Positions 18,748 to 27,895 of a stretch of DNA of 64,000 bases are shown here, piece by piece. How positions within the stretch are numbered: position 1 is the stretch's first letter; the number at the start of each line of letters is the position of its first letter. Source of the DNA: Cryptosporangium minutisporangium (GTDB taxonomy: Bacteria > Actinomycetota > Actinomycetes > Mycobacteriales > Cryptosporangiaceae); the NCBI RefSeq assembly GCF_039536245.1, contig NZ_BAAAYN010000070.1:21783-85782 (forward strand), given 5' to 3'. The position numbers and the translations under genes are program-made. The notes beneath the pieces are model-generated. The model saw nothing but the letters and a program-made list of their open reading frames with translations, searched no databases and had not been told where the DNA came from.

Positions 18748-19167
18748 ATGACTCAGGAGACGCGGCCGACAGTTGTCAAGTCGGAGGCGGAATGGCGCGC
18801 CCAACTCACTCCGCAGGAGTACCAGGTTCTTCGGGAGGCCGGCACCGAGCGGGCCTTCACCGGTGAATACACCGACACCAAGACGACCGGCGTCTACCAC
18901 TGCCGGGCCTGCGGAACCGAGCTGTTCCGCTCCGAGACCAAGTTCGAGTCGCACTGCGGCTGGCCGAGCTTCTACGCGCCGTCGGATGCGAAGAACGTCG
19001 TGCTGATCGAGGACACCACACTCGGGATGCGGCGGGTCGAGGTCCGGTGCGCGGCCTGCGACTCGCACCTCGGTCACGTGTTCCACGGCGAGGGCTACGG
19101 GACGCCCACCGACGACCGGTACTGCATCAACTCGATCTCGCTGACGCTGGAGCCGACCGAGAGCTGA
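18748..19167 (+). CDS. msrB: peptide-methionine (R)-S-oxide reductase MsrB
   Basis: 139 residues covering a complete MsrB domain that reduces methionine-R-sulfoxide in proteins, using thioredoxin. Two zinc CxxC pairs (CRACG near 51 and CAACD near 98), the substrate loop GWPSFY, HLGHVF and the catalytic Cys in RYCINSISL near the C-terminus are all present. The ATG at 18748 follows a GGAGGTACCG site with rather wide spacing. It lies 53 bp after the EEP-like gene and is followed by two hairpins, so it ends its transcript. It is convergent with hemQ. Confidence 0.96.
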   Translation: MTQETRPTVVKSEAEWRAQLTPQEYQVLREAGTERAFTGEYTDTKTTGVYHCRACGTELFRSETKFESHCGWPSFYAPSDAKNVVLIEDTTLGMRRVEVRCAACDSHLGHVFHGEGYGTPTDDRYCINSISLTLEPTES

Positions 19168-19184
19168 GCGGCCACCGCACTCCG

Positions 19185-19205
19185 CCCGCGGCGCACCGCC
19201 GCGGG
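19185..19205 (+). terminator. GC hairpin after msrB
   Basis: Arms CCCGCGGCG and CGCCGCGGG around a 3-nt loop, starting 18 nt after the msrB stop. There is no T-tract. Confidence 0.6.
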
Positions 19206-19291
19206 CGCGACGCGCCGCTGTGGGGCGCCGTGCCGTGCCGTGGGGCGGATTTCCCGAAAATCCGGTGCGCCTGCGCGCCGACGGTAGCGCT

Positions 19292-19324
19292 GAAGGGTCC
19301 CCCTCCAGCGAGCAGGGACCCTTC
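19292..19324. terminator. hairpin between msrB and hemQ
   Basis: A 10-bp perfect stem (GAAGGGTCCC and its complement) with a 13-nt loop, 21 bp from the hemQ stop. Its position fits a terminator for the minus-strand haem genes and a second stop for msrB. Confidence 0.6.
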
Positions 19325-19344
19325 GCCGGCGGGGCGCCCGCGCG

Positions 19345-20061
19345 TTACGGCAGGGACGCGACGATCTCGGCGACCGGCTTGCGGCGACCGGTGTAGAACG
19401 GCGTCTCCTCGCGCACGTGCCGGCGAGCCGTCGACGCCCGCAGGTCACGCATCAGGTCGACCATCCGGTGCAGCTCGTCCGCCTCGAACGCCAGCATCCA
19501 CTCGTAGTCGCCGAGCGCGAACGACGCGACGGTGTTCGCCCGTACGTCCGCGTAGCCGCGCGCCATCTTTCCGTGCTCGGCGAGCATCGCGCGACGCTCC
19601 TCGTCCGGGAGCAGGTACCACTCGTAGGACCGGACGAACGGGTAGACGCACACGTACGCCCGCGGCTCCTCGTCGGCCAGGAACGCCGGGATGTGGCTCC
19701 GGTTGAACTCGGCCGGGCGGTGCAGCGCCAACTGCGACCACACCGGCTGCAGGTGCGCGCCGAGCGCGGTGCGACGCAGCCGCCCGTACGCCTCCTGGAG
19801 CGCGTCCGAGGACGACGCGTGCCACCACACCATCACGTCGGCGTCCGCACGCAGACCGGACACGTCGTAGACGCCGCGCACGACGACGTCCTTCTGGGCC
19901 AGCTGCTCGAACAGCTCCTCGACCTCGGTCCCGATCGGCGTCCGGTCGGCGGGCAGCCGCCCTTCGGCCCGGAACACCGACCACATCGTGTAGCGGATCG
20001 AGTCGTTGAGGTCCCGGATCCGCTGGGCGTTCGGGTTGTTCCCCGCGGCTTGCTCAGCCAT
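19345..20061 (-). CDS. hemQ: coproheme decarboxylase HemQ/ChdC
   Basis: 238 residues of the chlorite-dismutase fold. In Gram-positive bacteria HemQ removes two propionate carboxylates from coproheme to give haem b, the last step of the coproporphyrin pathway. The actinobacterial signature [18 protein letters not shown] carries the reactive Tyr, and the proximal haem His is in [14 protein letters not shown]. The ATG at 20061 overlaps the end of cgoX by 8 nt, so the two are translationally coupled. Length and N-terminus are typical of actinobacterial members. It lies in a minus-strand haem cluster with cgoX and hemE; ferrochelatase is not in the window. Confidence 0.95.
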   Translation of the reverse strand: MAEQAAGNNPNAQRIRDLNDSIRYTMWSVFRAEGRLPADRTPIGTEVEELFEQLAQKDVVVRGVYDVSGLRADADVMVWWHASSSDALQEAYGRLRRTALGAHLQPVWSQLALHRPAEFNRSHIPAFLADEEPRAYVCVYPFVRSYEWYLLPDEERRAMLAEHGKMARGYADVRANTVASFALGDYEWMLAFEADELHRMVDLMRDLRASTARRHVREETPFYTGRRKPVAEIVASLP

Positions 20062-21580
20062 GAACTGGCTCTCCCCTCGTCAGCGCACGCTCCGCTGGAA
20101 CACGGTCGTCGCGCGAGCGCTCATCCGCGAGCGCCGACAGTACCTGGTCAGCGGCGGCCTGGCCGGACCGGATGCAGGCCGGAATGCCGACGCCGTCGTA
20201 CGCGGCCCCGGCCAGGGCCAGGGTCGGTTCCGCGGCCAGCGCCGCGCGGACAGCGGCCACCCGGTCGAGGTGCCCGGGGGCGTACTGCGGCAGCGCGCCA
20301 CCCCACCGGTTCACCCGGACGCCCAGCGGTGCGGGCCAACCACCCGGCAGCGGCACCAGCGTGCCGAGCTCCTCGGTCACCGCGGCGACCAGCGACTCGT
20401 CGTCCCGCTGGAGGACCGCCTCCTCGCCGTGCCTGCCGACCGAGGCCCGCACCACCGTGACCGGCTCGCCGACGTGGCCGTCGAGTACGTGGCCCCACTT
20501 CTGCGAGACGTACGTGACGGCCTTGACCAGGCGTCCGGAGCTGGCGGGCACCAGCGCACCGGTTCCCGGCGGCAGCGGCAACCGGCCCGGCAGGACCAGC
20601 GACACCAGCCCCACACTCGCGTACTCCAGCACACCGACCGTGCGGGCCGCGGTCCCGTCGACGTCGGCCAGCAGCCGGGACGCCGGAGCGGCCGGGACCG
20701 CCAGCACCACCGCGTCGGCGCGGACCGTCGTGCTGCCACCGAGACCGGCAGATCCGACCGTCAGCTGCCAGCCGTCCGGGGTCCGCTGCAGGGCCCGCAC
20801 CGGCATACCGGTCCGGATCGCGGCCTTCGACGCGTGCGCGACGGTGGTGACCAACCGGGACAGTCCACCGCGCACGGTGGCGAAGATCGGACCGGAGGGC
20901 GCCGACGACCCCGGCGTCCCGCGGGCGGCGCGAGCAGCTCGGACCAGCGACGGCTGGTCGGCCAGCCCGGCCGCCAGCGCTGGCATCGTCGCGCGCAGGG
21001 ACAGGTGGCTCGCCCGTCCGGCGTAGACCCCGCCGAGCAACGGCTCGACCAGCCGGTCGACGACCTCGGCGCCGAGCCGGTCGGCGACCAACGCGCCGAC
21101 CGCGACGTCGCCGTCGCCGAGCGGGACGCCCGGACGGCCGGGTTCGGCCCGGACCAGCGTCAGCCCGTCCTCGCTGAGCACGCCGGACGCGGCGGTGGCC
21201 TCCAGGTCGGCCGGGACGCCGAGCATCGTGCCGGCCGGCAGCGCGCGGAGGGTGCCGTCCACCCAGACGGTGGCCCCGGCCGACGAGGGGCTCACCAGGT
21301 CACCCGCGAGCCCGACCCGCTCGGCCAGCGCGCGGGCCTCCGGCACGCGTAGCAGGAACGATTCGGCGCCGTCCTCGACCGGCACGCCGGCCACCCAGCC
21401 GGTGCGCAGCTTCCCGCCGACGCTGCCCGCCTGCTCGATCACGGTGACCGCGGTTCCGTCCGGCGCGGTGTCGCGGATGCGCAGCGCGGCAGCCAGGCCG
21501 GCGATACCACCGCCGACCACGACGACGTGTAGCGGTCGGGTGAATCGGTCCTCGAACAGCACGAACCCATCGTGCCGCAC
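20054..21580 (-). CDS. hemY: coproporphyrinogen III oxidase CgoX (HemY/HemG-type)
   Basis: 508 residues of the FAD-dependent protoporphyrinogen/coproporphyrinogen oxidase family. The dinucleotide motif [16 protein letters not shown] lies at about 19-34, and the C-terminal FAD segment is [24 protein letters not shown]. In actinobacteria the substrate is coproporphyrinogen III, consistent with hemQ directly downstream (8-nt overlap). The start is uncertain: the first codon at 21580 is GTG, and another GTG 18 nt further in is possible. It is separated from hemE by a lipoprotein gene on the other strand, so hemE and cgoX have separate promoters. Confidence 0.93.
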   Translation of the reverse strand: MRHDGFVLFEDRFTRPLHVVVVGGGIAGLAAALRIRDTAPDGTAVTVIEQAGSVGGKLRTGWVAGVPVEDGAESFLLRVPEARALAERVGLAGDLVSPSSAGATVWVDGTLRALPAGTMLGVPADLEATAASGVLSEDGLTLVRAEPGRPGVPLGDGDVAVGALVADRLGAEVVDRLVEPLLGGVYAGRASHLSLRATMPALAAGLADQPSLVRAARAARGTPGSSAPSGPIFATVRGGLSRLVTTVAHASKAAIRTGMPVRALQRTPDGWQLTVGSAGLGGSTTVRADAVVLAVPAAPASRLLADVDGTAARTVGVLEYASVGLVSLVLPGRLPLPPGTGALVPASSGRLVKAVTYVSQKWGHVLDGHVGEPVTVVRASVGRHGEEAVLQRDDESLVAAVTEELGTLVPLPGGWPAPLGVRVNRWGGALPQYAPGHLDRVAAVRAALAAEPTLALAGAAYDGVGIPACIRSGQAAADQVLSALADERSRDDRVPAERALTRGEPVHG

Positions 21581-21843
21581 CGAACCGGCGTGCGGTCGCT
21601 GCGGAGACCCGCGAACTGCCCGGACGTGGGCAGCGTCACGCGTCCGGATGCCACCGACGGGACCTTCGGCCCGCGGCGAGGGGCTTCGGTCCCGTCACGA
21701 GGCGGCAACGACCGCAGAACAGATGCAACCGACGGGCCCACTCCCACGTCGAACCCGCACAGGCTCGAACTCCGCGATGCCCGGCTCGGAATTCCCGGAG
21801 TCCGGACTCGTCCGTGCTACCGCATGCCAACGAGAGGACCACG

Positions 21844-22938
21844 ATGGACGTCCGCCCGATCGGCTCCCGACGCCGACCACTGCTCGCCGCAGTCCTGCTG
21901 TTCGGGCTGGTAATCGCCGGCTGCAGCGGTGACGGTAGCGAGGACAGCGGCAGCACCTCCGACACCGCCGCCGAGGCGCCGGCCGCCGCTCCCCAGCAGG
22001 GGAACCCCGAGTACAACGCCGACAAGCGCCAAGCCGACCAGCAGGGAAGCCGACCCGAGGCCGCGACGACGCTCGGAAGCCGGAACCGGGCGCTGATCTA
22101 CAAGGGCTCGCTGACCGTCACCGCGAAGGACGTCCCGGACGCCGCCGCACGCGCGATCACCACCGCGCAGGCCGCCGGTGGTTACGTCGCCGCCGACCAG
22201 CGTCGTGTCAACGCCGACGACCGGATCACGGTCACCCTGACGCTGCGGGTGCCCTCCTCCCGGTTCACCACCACGATCGACACCCTGTCCGCGCTGGGTA
22301 CCGAACGCTCACGAGAGCTGGGCACCGAGGACCTGCAGCCCGGTGCGGTCGACCTGGACTCCCGGATCGCCGCCCAGCGAGCCAGCGTCGCCCGGGTACG
22401 AGCCCTGCTCGGCCGCGCGAACTCGATCACCGAGCTCGCCTCGATCGAGCGCGAGCTGACCTCCCGGGAGAGCGAGCTCGCGGCCCTGGAGTCGAGCCGC
22501 CGTACGGTCAACGACCAGGTCAGCCTCTCGACGATCACGCTGAACCTGAGCGAGCCGGCCGACGCCCCCAAGGCCGCGCCGAAGGAGGAGCGCGGGCTGC
22601 TCGTCGGCCTGCGCAACGGCTGGAACGCGTTCGTCGCCACGCTCACCGTGCTGCTGATGGTGCTGGGTTGGCTGGCGCCGTTCCTGGCGGCGGCCGCGCT
22701 GGTCGGCGTCCCGATCTGGCTGCTGGTGCGCCGCTTCCGCCGCCGCTCGGCTCGGCCGACGTCGCCGGCAGCGTCCGCCGGGCCGACCACGCCCAACGGC
22801 CCGGGGCCCAACGGACCCGGGCCCAGCGGACCCGGGCCCAACGGACCAACCGGAACCAACGGTCCGACGGAGCCGACCCGGCCGACCTCACCGACGCAGC
22901 CGACCCAGCCCTCCGAGCCGGTCGGACCGCGCTCCTGA
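21844..22938 (+). CDS. DUF4349 lipoprotein with coiled coil and C-terminal membrane helix
   Basis: 364 residues from the ATG at 21844 (GAGAGGA site). The N-terminal signal ends in a lipobox (LLFGLVIAGC), giving an acylated Cys. A Thr/Ser/Ala spacer leads to the DUF4349 region (RALIYKGSLTVTAKDVPDAA ... VTLTLRVPSSRF), with a coiled-coil part (ASIERELTSRESELAALES). A membrane helix follows (LTVLLMVLGWLAPFLAAAAL), then a basic stop-transfer stretch and a Gly/Pro/Asn-rich tail built from an 18-bp DNA repeat at 22791-22850. Function of the family is unknown; it probably anchors at the outer face of the membrane. It sits inside the haem cluster on the opposite strand. Confidence 0.85.
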   Translation: MDVRPIGSRRRPLLAAVLLFGLVIAGCSGDGSEDSGSTSDTAAEAPAAAPQQGNPEYNADKRQADQQGSRPEAATTLGSRNRALIYKGSLTVTAKDVPDAAARAITTAQAAGGYVAADQRRVNADDRITVTLTLRVPSSRFTTTIDTLSALGTERSRELGTEDLQPGAVDLDSRIAAQRASVARVRALLGRANSITELASIERELTSRESELAALESSRRTVNDQVSLSTITLNLSEPADAPKAAPKEERGLLVGLRNGWNAFVATLTVLLMVLGWLAPFLAAAALVGVPIWLLVRRFRRRSARPTSPAASAGPTTPNGPGPNGPGPSGPGPNGPTGTNGPTEPTRPTSPTQPTQPSEPVGPRS

Positions 22939-22971
22939 TCGGCAGCTCGGCCTGGCGGCTCGGACGTGCCG

Positions 22972-24120
22972 TCAGGCCGAGCGCACGGACCGCTCGTGCA
23001 CCAGCTCGACGACGCGGGTGAGGACGCCCGGATCGGTCTCCGGCAGGACACCGTGCCCCAGGTTGAAGATGTGGCCCGGGGTCGCCGCTCCGTCGGCGAG
23101 CACCCGGTCGACGTGCTCGGCGACCACTGCCGGGCCGGAGAGCAACACGGCCGGGTCGAGGTTGCCCTGTACCGCGCGGTCCGGACCGATCCGGGCGGAC
23201 GTCGCCGCCAGCGGCGTCCGCCAGTCGACGCCGAGCACGTCGGCGCCCGCCTCGCCCATCGCACCGAGCAGTTCCGCCGTGCCGACCCCGAAGTGGATCT
23301 TCGGGACGCCGGTCGCGGCCAGGTCCGCCAGCACGCGGGCGGAGTGCGGCTGGACGTACTTGCGGTAGTCGGCCTCGGACAGCGCGCCGGCCCAGGAGTC
23401 GAACAGCTGCACGGCGGACGCCCCGGCGGCGACCTGCACCTGGAGGAACGCGGACGAGATACCGGCGAGCCGCTCGCAGAGCGCGTGCCACAGCTCCGGA
23501 TCGCCGTACATCAACGCCTTGGTGCGGGCGTGCGTCCGCGACGGCCCGCCCTCGACCAGGTAGCTGGCGAGCGTGAATGGCGCACCCGCGAACCCGATCA
23601 GCGGTACCGCGTCGAGTTCGCCGACGAGCGTTCCGACCGCTTCGGTGACGTAGGGAACGTCGTCGGGCCCCAGCGGCCGCAGCCGATCCAGGTCGGCGGC
23701 GCTCCGGAACGGCTCGTCGACCACCGGGCCGACGCCGGCGACGATGTCCAGCCCGACGCCGACCGCGATCAGCGGCACGACGATGTCAGAGAAGAAGATC
23801 GCGGCATCCACCCCGTGCCGACGAATCGGCTGGAGAGTGATCTCGGTCACAAGGTCGGGCCGCTGGCACGAGTCGAGCATGCCGATTCCCTCGCGGACCT
23901 TCCGGTACTCCGGCAGCGACCGGCCCGCCTGGCGCATGAACCAGACCGGCGTGTGCGACACCGATTCCCGGCGGCAGGCGCGCAGGAACGGTCCGTCCGC
24001 CAGCTCCGCCGGTACCGGCGCACGCCCGGTGACCTGCTCCGCGACGAGCTGCGGGCCGGCGTCGGCATCGGGGCGCGGCGCGGTGCCGCGGGGCGCTGCG
24101 GTGTCGGTCATGACGGTCAT
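22972..24120 (-). CDS. hemE: uroporphyrinogen decarboxylase HemE
   Basis: 382 residues from the ATG at 24120 (another ATG lies 9 nt further in). HemE converts uroporphyrinogen III into coproporphyrinogen III, the substrate of CgoX next door. The signature [17 protein letters not shown], the catalytic Asp region [33 protein letters not shown] and the late GVDWRTPL motif are seen. The first 45 residues are a variable Ala/Pro-rich leader usual in actinobacteria. Its stop is 34 bp from the convergent DUF4349 stop. It is divergent from DUF3000 (134 bp), the arrangement I know from other actinobacteria. Confidence 0.96.
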   Translation of the reverse strand: MTVMTDTAAPRGTAPRPDADAGPQLVAEQVTGRAPVPAELADGPFLRACRRESVSHTPVWFMRQAGRSLPEYRKVREGIGMLDSCQRPDLVTEITLQPIRRHGVDAAIFFSDIVVPLIAVGVGLDIVAGVGPVVDEPFRSAADLDRLRPLGPDDVPYVTEAVGTLVGELDAVPLIGFAGAPFTLASYLVEGGPSRTHARTKALMYGDPELWHALCERLAGISSAFLQVQVAAGASAVQLFDSWAGALSEADYRKYVQPHSARVLADLAATGVPKIHFGVGTAELLGAMGEAGADVLGVDWRTPLAATSARIGPDRAVQGNLDPAVLLSGPAVVAEHVDRVLADGAATPGHIFNLGHGVLPETDPGVLTRVVELVHERSVRSA

Positions 24121-24253
24121 GGTTTCACGGCTCCGCCTCCGGGCAGCACGTCGGCGGCCGGGATCCGCCGTTCGGGGGCCGTCCGTCGCCACCGACCCGC
24201 GACCGGCGCGCCACGCTGCGCGGGCTCCGCCGCTCCCCCTACCCTCTTGAGTC

Positions 24254-24826
24254 ATGGCCCCCACCGGCGCCGGGCCCGACCCGTTCGCACGCGCCGTGGC
24301 GACGTTGCGTGCGGTACGGACGCGTCCGGAAATCCTGCTCGAAGAGGTTCCGGCTCCGCAGCGGCTCGCCCCTCGCAGTCACGCCCTGTCCGGCACCGTC
24401 CTGCGCGGCGACGAGGAGGTGGCGACCGGTCGGCTGATCGTCCTGCACGATCCTTCCGGTCAAGAGGCCTGGGGCGGGCACTGGCGCGTGGTTTCGTACG
24501 TGACCGCGGAGCTCGAAGCCGAGATGGGCACCGACCCGATGCTCGCCGCCGTGGGCTGGAGCTGGCTGTTGGACGCGCTCGATCTGGCCGGTGCCCGCTA
24601 CGCGGCGATCGGCGGAACCGTCACCCAGGTCAGCTCCACCCGTTTCGGTGACCTCGCCGGGCCACCGACCAGCTCAGACGTCGAGGTCCGGGCCTCCTGG
24701 ACGCCGATGCTGAGCAGCTCGGTGGACCTCTCCCCGCACTTGGACGCCTGGTGCGGGCTGCTGGCCTCCACGGCCGGCCTACCGCCGCCGGGTGTCACCG
24801 TGCTGGCGGCGCACCACTCCGCCTGA
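24254..24826 (+). CDS. DUF3000 family protein
   Basis: 190 residues matching the actinobacteria-restricted DUF3000 family, recognisable from [17 protein letters not shown] near the N-terminus, [17 protein letters not shown], and [25 protein letters not shown]. No catalytic motif, signal peptide or helix is apparent. In many actinobacteria this gene lies between hemE and an RNase D-like gene. Here the same partners are kept, but 4.4 kb (sigma factor, membrane proteins, protease) separates it from the exonuclease at 29309. Function is unknown. Confidence 0.85.
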   Translation: MAPTGAGPDPFARAVATLRAVRTRPEILLEEVPAPQRLAPRSHALSGTVLRGDEEVATGRLIVLHDPSGQEAWGGHWRVVSYVTAELEAEMGTDPMLAAVGWSWLLDALDLAGARYAAIGGTVTQVSSTRFGDLAGPPTSSDVEVRASWTPMLSSSVDLSPHLDAWCGLLASTAGLPPPGVTVLAAHHSA

Positions 24827-24880
24827 AACTCTCGTCCGTGCGACCGGTAACTCTGCGCCGCTTCCGGACAGGGCAGGGGC

Positions 24881-25465
24881 ATGACGAGATCGCTGCGACA
24901 GCGCGTCCGCGACGGCGACCAAGACGCCTTCGCCGAGCTGTTCGAACAGTCCGCGGCGCGGGTCTACAACTACGCGTTCCGGCTGCTCGGTGACTGGGCG
25001 GCCGCCGAAGACGCGGTGTCGCTGACTTTCCTCGAGGCCTGGCGCGGGCGGCACAAGCTCGCGGCCGACGGCGGATCGATCGTGCCGTGGCTGCTCGGCA
25101 TCACCACGAACGTGTGCCGCAACACCGCCCGCACGCGTCGACGCCACGCCGCGGCGATGAAGCGGCTCCCCGAGCCCCGCGCGGTCCCGGACATCGCGGA
25201 CGAGGTCGTCGGGCGCGCGGACACCCTCGACCGGTTATCCGCCATCGAAGCGGCGCTGCGCACGCTGCGCCGTCCGGAACGCGAGGTGATCGCGCTCTGC
25301 GTCTACGCCGAGCTGGACTACGCCGCGGCCGCCGAAGCCCTCGGCGTCCCGGTGGGCACGGTGCGGTCGCGGCTGACCAGGGCCCGAGTCCGACTGCGCG
25401 CCCGCACCGGGGAGCAACCAGCGCCGCCCCCGACCTTCCCGGCGTTCAACCGGAGGACCCGATGA
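24881..25465 (+). CDS. ECF-type RNA polymerase sigma factor
   Basis: 194 residues with sigma-70 region 2 (about 10-80: DAFAELFEQSAARVYNYAFRLLGDWAAAEDAVSLTFLEAWR) and region 4 (about 115-170: LRTLRRPEREVIALCVYAELDYAAAAEALGVPVGTVRSRLTRARVRLR), and no region 3. That is the ECF layout. The ATG at 24881 lies 9 nt after a GGGCAGGGGC stretch. The stop overlaps the ATG of the next gene (ATGA), so the two proteins are made together. The downstream product has the topology of a membrane anti-sigma factor. The signal sensed cannot be deduced. Confidence 0.9.
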   Translation: MTRSLRQRVRDGDQDAFAELFEQSAARVYNYAFRLLGDWAAAEDAVSLTFLEAWRGRHKLAADGGSIVPWLLGITTNVCRNTARTRRRHAAAMKRLPEPRAVPDIADEVVGRADTLDRLSAIEAALRTLRRPEREVIALCVYAELDYAAAAEALGVPVGTVRSRLTRARVRLRARTGEQPAPPPTFPAFNRRTR

Positions 25466-26790
25466 CCACCGACGAACGCGACGCGGTGACCGCCCTGCTC
25501 CCGCCCCGGACGCCCGACGCGCCGCTCCCCCAGGCGACCGCGCAGCTGGCCGCGCTCCGCACCGCGATGACCGACGCACCGCGGCAAGCCACGTACCGCC
25601 GGTTCGTGCCGGTACCCGTGCTTGCCGCCGCCGCGGTGCTGCTCGTACTCCTCGGCGCCGTCCTGCTCGGCCGGACCACCGAGCGTCCGAGCGACGTCGA
25701 CCCGGCGACGTCGCCGGTCACCACGGCCGAGGAACTGCTGGAGCGGGCCGACGCGATGACGCGTGCGACTCCGCCCGTCGACGTGCGAGCCGACCAATAC
25801 GTGTTCACGCGCTCCCGGGCCCGCGACTCCGCTGGGTTCCGTGACGTGTGGCTGTCCGCGGACGCCTCCCGTGGGCTGCTCCGGGAGAGCGGCTCGGACA
25901 CCCCGCTCGACAGTGCGGCGCCACCCGCCGGCTTGTCCGTCACCGAACTGGCGATCGACTACCCGTCCGCGACGTCACTGCGTGCGCTGGCCGACACCGG
26001 CGTCGATCCGAAGACACTGGTCGCCGAGGTCCGGGCGAACATCAACAATCGGCAGAACGTCTTCGACGCCCTGCGCGCGATGCTCGTCGAGGTCGTCGTA
26101 CCGCCGAAGCTGCGGGCGACGATCTACCGAGCCATGCTGCTGGTGGAAAACGTAAGGTTCACGCGCGATGCCCTGGACGGCGCCGGGCGGTCCGGCGTCG
26201 GGCTGGTGCACACCGGCGAGGACCGCACCGTGATCGTCATCGACCCGGTGACGACGGCGTTCCTCGGCACCGACGACAGCGCAGTGATCAGCTCCGCGGT
26301 CGTCGACGAGGTCGCACAGTACCCGGCCGGGATCACCCCGCAGTCCGGCACGGCGAGCCCGCCGCCCCAGTCGACGTCGCTGCGCGACACCGACTGGGAG
26401 AACAGCGCGATCGGCCTGCCGGACGACGGGCGTTTCGGCCCGGCCGCCACCCAGTACATTCGGCTCGACGCCGGGCAGGCCGGCGGCCGTGACCCCGCCG
26501 GACGGCCGGTGCGGTACGTCGTCGACGTCGATCGCTACCCGCCGGCGTTCGGTCCGCTCCTCACCCAGGCCGAGGACGCCGTCCTGGTGCTGGAGATCCG
26601 TCCGGCGTCCGGCCCGTCGTCCTGGGCGGTGATCGCCTACGTCGAAGCCGGTCCCGCCCGGCTGGTGACGTGGATCGAGGGGACCGCACCCCGATCGGTG
26701 ACGTTGCACGACCGGCGCGTCACGGTCCAACTAGACGGCGGCGCACAGCACCATCGCTGGGACGGTGACCAGTTCGTCCGCGCCACCTAG
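25462..26790 (+). CDS. CU044_5270-type membrane protein, possible anti-sigma partner
   Basis: 442 residues from the ATG at 25462, preceded by GGAGGA and overlapping the sigma factor stop. The first 50 residues are cytosolic, followed by one membrane helix (VLAAAAVLLVLLGAVLLG) and a large outer domain containing ADQYVFTRSRARDSAGFRDVWLSAD and a family-typical C-terminal part (VRYVVDVDRYPPAF). The layout (short inner tail, one helix, outer sensor) and the coupling to an ECF sigma factor suggest a regulator of that sigma factor. No zinc-binding HxxxCxxC anti-sigma motif is visible, so this is an inference. It ends before a long intergenic hairpin. Confidence 0.75.
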   Translation: MTTDERDAVTALLPPRTPDAPLPQATAQLAALRTAMTDAPRQATYRRFVPVPVLAAAAVLLVLLGAVLLGRTTERPSDVDPATSPVTTAEELLERADAMTRATPPVDVRADQYVFTRSRARDSAGFRDVWLSADASRGLLRESGSDTPLDSAAPPAGLSVTELAIDYPSATSLRALADTGVDPKTLVAEVRANINNRQNVFDALRAMLVEVVVPPKLRATIYRAMLLVENVRFTRDALDGAGRSGVGLVHTGEDRTVIVIDPVTTAFLGTDDSAVISSAVVDEVAQYPAGITPQSGTASPPPQSTSLRDTDWENSAIGLPDDGRFGPAATQYIRLDAGQAGGRDPAGRPVRYVVDVDRYPPAFGPLLTQAEDAVLVLEIRPASGPSSWAVIAYVEAGPARLVTWIEGTAPRSVTLHDRRVTVQLDGGAQHHRWDGDQFVRAT

Positions 26791-26800
26791 GACTTCTGTA

Positions 26801-26908
26801 CGAACCTGGAGCCCGCTGAGGGCGAGGCTGGCGTCCGCGCGCAACGACGCCGCGTATAAGTGATACTCAAGTCGTTGCGCGCGGCCGTCAGGCTCGCCCT
26901 CAGCGGGC
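26801..26908. repeat. long imperfect hairpin and intergenic repeat copy
   Basis: Two 38-nt arms (26811-26848 and 26871-26908) pair with three mismatches around a 22-nt loop between the convergent stops at 26790 and 26915. The segment 26801-26832 recurs, reverse-complemented and with one mismatch over 32 nt, at 30685-30716. It could work as a bidirectional terminator, but its size and the second copy suggest a dispersed repeat family. Confidence 0.75.
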
Positions 26909-26914
26909 CGCCCG

Positions 26915-27790
26915 CTAAATAAGGGCTTCGGCTTTGGTGCAGGGGGCGTCCAGCTGCTTGATGAGCTGGTCGGTCTTGGCCTGGTCGCCCTTGCCGATCG
27001 CGTCCAGTGCCTCGATCACGAGCTTCAGGCACTGGGAGATGACCTGCTTGTCGGCGTTGGCCGTACCCAGCGAGTCCTTGGTGCCGTTGAGCTGCTGCTC
27101 GGTGTTGGTGAGCTTGGTCTTGGTGTCGGTGAGGTCCTTCTCCAGCGTGGTGATCTTGCTGTCCCGGGCGTCGATCGTGTTCTCGGCCGCGGTGAGCTTG
27201 GCCTGGGTGTCGTTCTGCTCACCGTTCTTCGCGATGAACAGCCCGGTCATCGTCAGCGCCAGCACGAGCAGCAGCGCGGTCGCCGCTCCCAGGATCACGA
27301 CCAGCCGGTTCTTCTTCGGCGCCGCGGGCGACTGCCCGTACCCCGACGGGCCGACCTCCGCACCGGGTAACGGAGCGGTCAGGTGCGGCGCTCCGGGCCC
27401 GGTCGGGATGGGAGCGGTCGGGATCTGCCCGGTGTAACCCGGCGTCGGTCCGTAGCCGGCCGGAGGCCCCGAGGCCGGCGGCATGGACGCCGGCGGAGCG
27501 GACGCGGGCGGTCCCGACGGCGTCACTGCCTCCGGGGCGGGCGCGTAACCGGGCACCGAGTACTCGGCGCCGGACACCGGCGCGGCGTACTCGCTACCCG
27601 AGGTGGGCGTCGCCGGGAACGGGCTGGCCGCCGGCTGCCCCCACGGGTCGGACGGCGGGGTGGACCCGTCCGGCTGGTTCGGCTGACCTTGCTGACTGGG
27701 TTGACCCGGCGAATAGGGCGATGCGCCGCCGCTCCACTGGGGATCGGACGAGTAGGGACTGCCCTGGTTGCCGTAGCCCGGGTTGGACAC
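26915..27790 (-). CDS. Pro/Gln/Gly-rich single-pass membrane protein with coiled coil
   Basis: 291 residues from a GTG at 27790, which has a GGAGGA site. Residues 1-160 are low-complexity (Pro, Gly, Ser, Gln, Tyr) and presumably cytosolic. One helix follows (LVVILGAATALLLVLALTMTGLFI), then a heptad-rich outer coiled coil (ENTIDARDSKITTLEKDLTD and onward) and a short C-terminal domain with two cysteines (ISQCLKLVIEALDA, LDAPCTKAEALI) that could form a disulfide. No family name is recognised. The gene lies 105 bp downstream of the membrane protease in the same direction. The shared layout (disordered N-tail, helix, coil) suggests that the two function at the same membrane site. Confidence 0.7.
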   Translation of the reverse strand: MSNPGYGNQGSPYSSDPQWSGGASPYSPGQPSQQGQPNQPDGSTPPSDPWGQPAASPFPATPTSGSEYAAPVSGAEYSVPGYAPAPEAVTPSGPPASAPPASMPPASGPPAGYGPTPGYTGQIPTAPIPTGPGAPHLTAPLPGAEVGPSGYGQSPAAPKKNRLVVILGAATALLLVLALTMTGLFIAKNGEQNDTQAKLTAAENTIDARDSKITTLEKDLTDTKTKLTNTEQQLNGTKDSLGTANADKQVISQCLKLVIEALDAIGKGDQAKTDQLIKQLDAPCTKAEALI

Positions 27791-27895
27791 CGGAGTTCCT
27801 CCTGGTCGATCGCGTGGCGGGGGGACGGCTCCGCGGGCCTGGAGGTAGTACGAGACCCGGCGGAACGGACGCTGGTACGGGTGGCGAAAGCCTGC

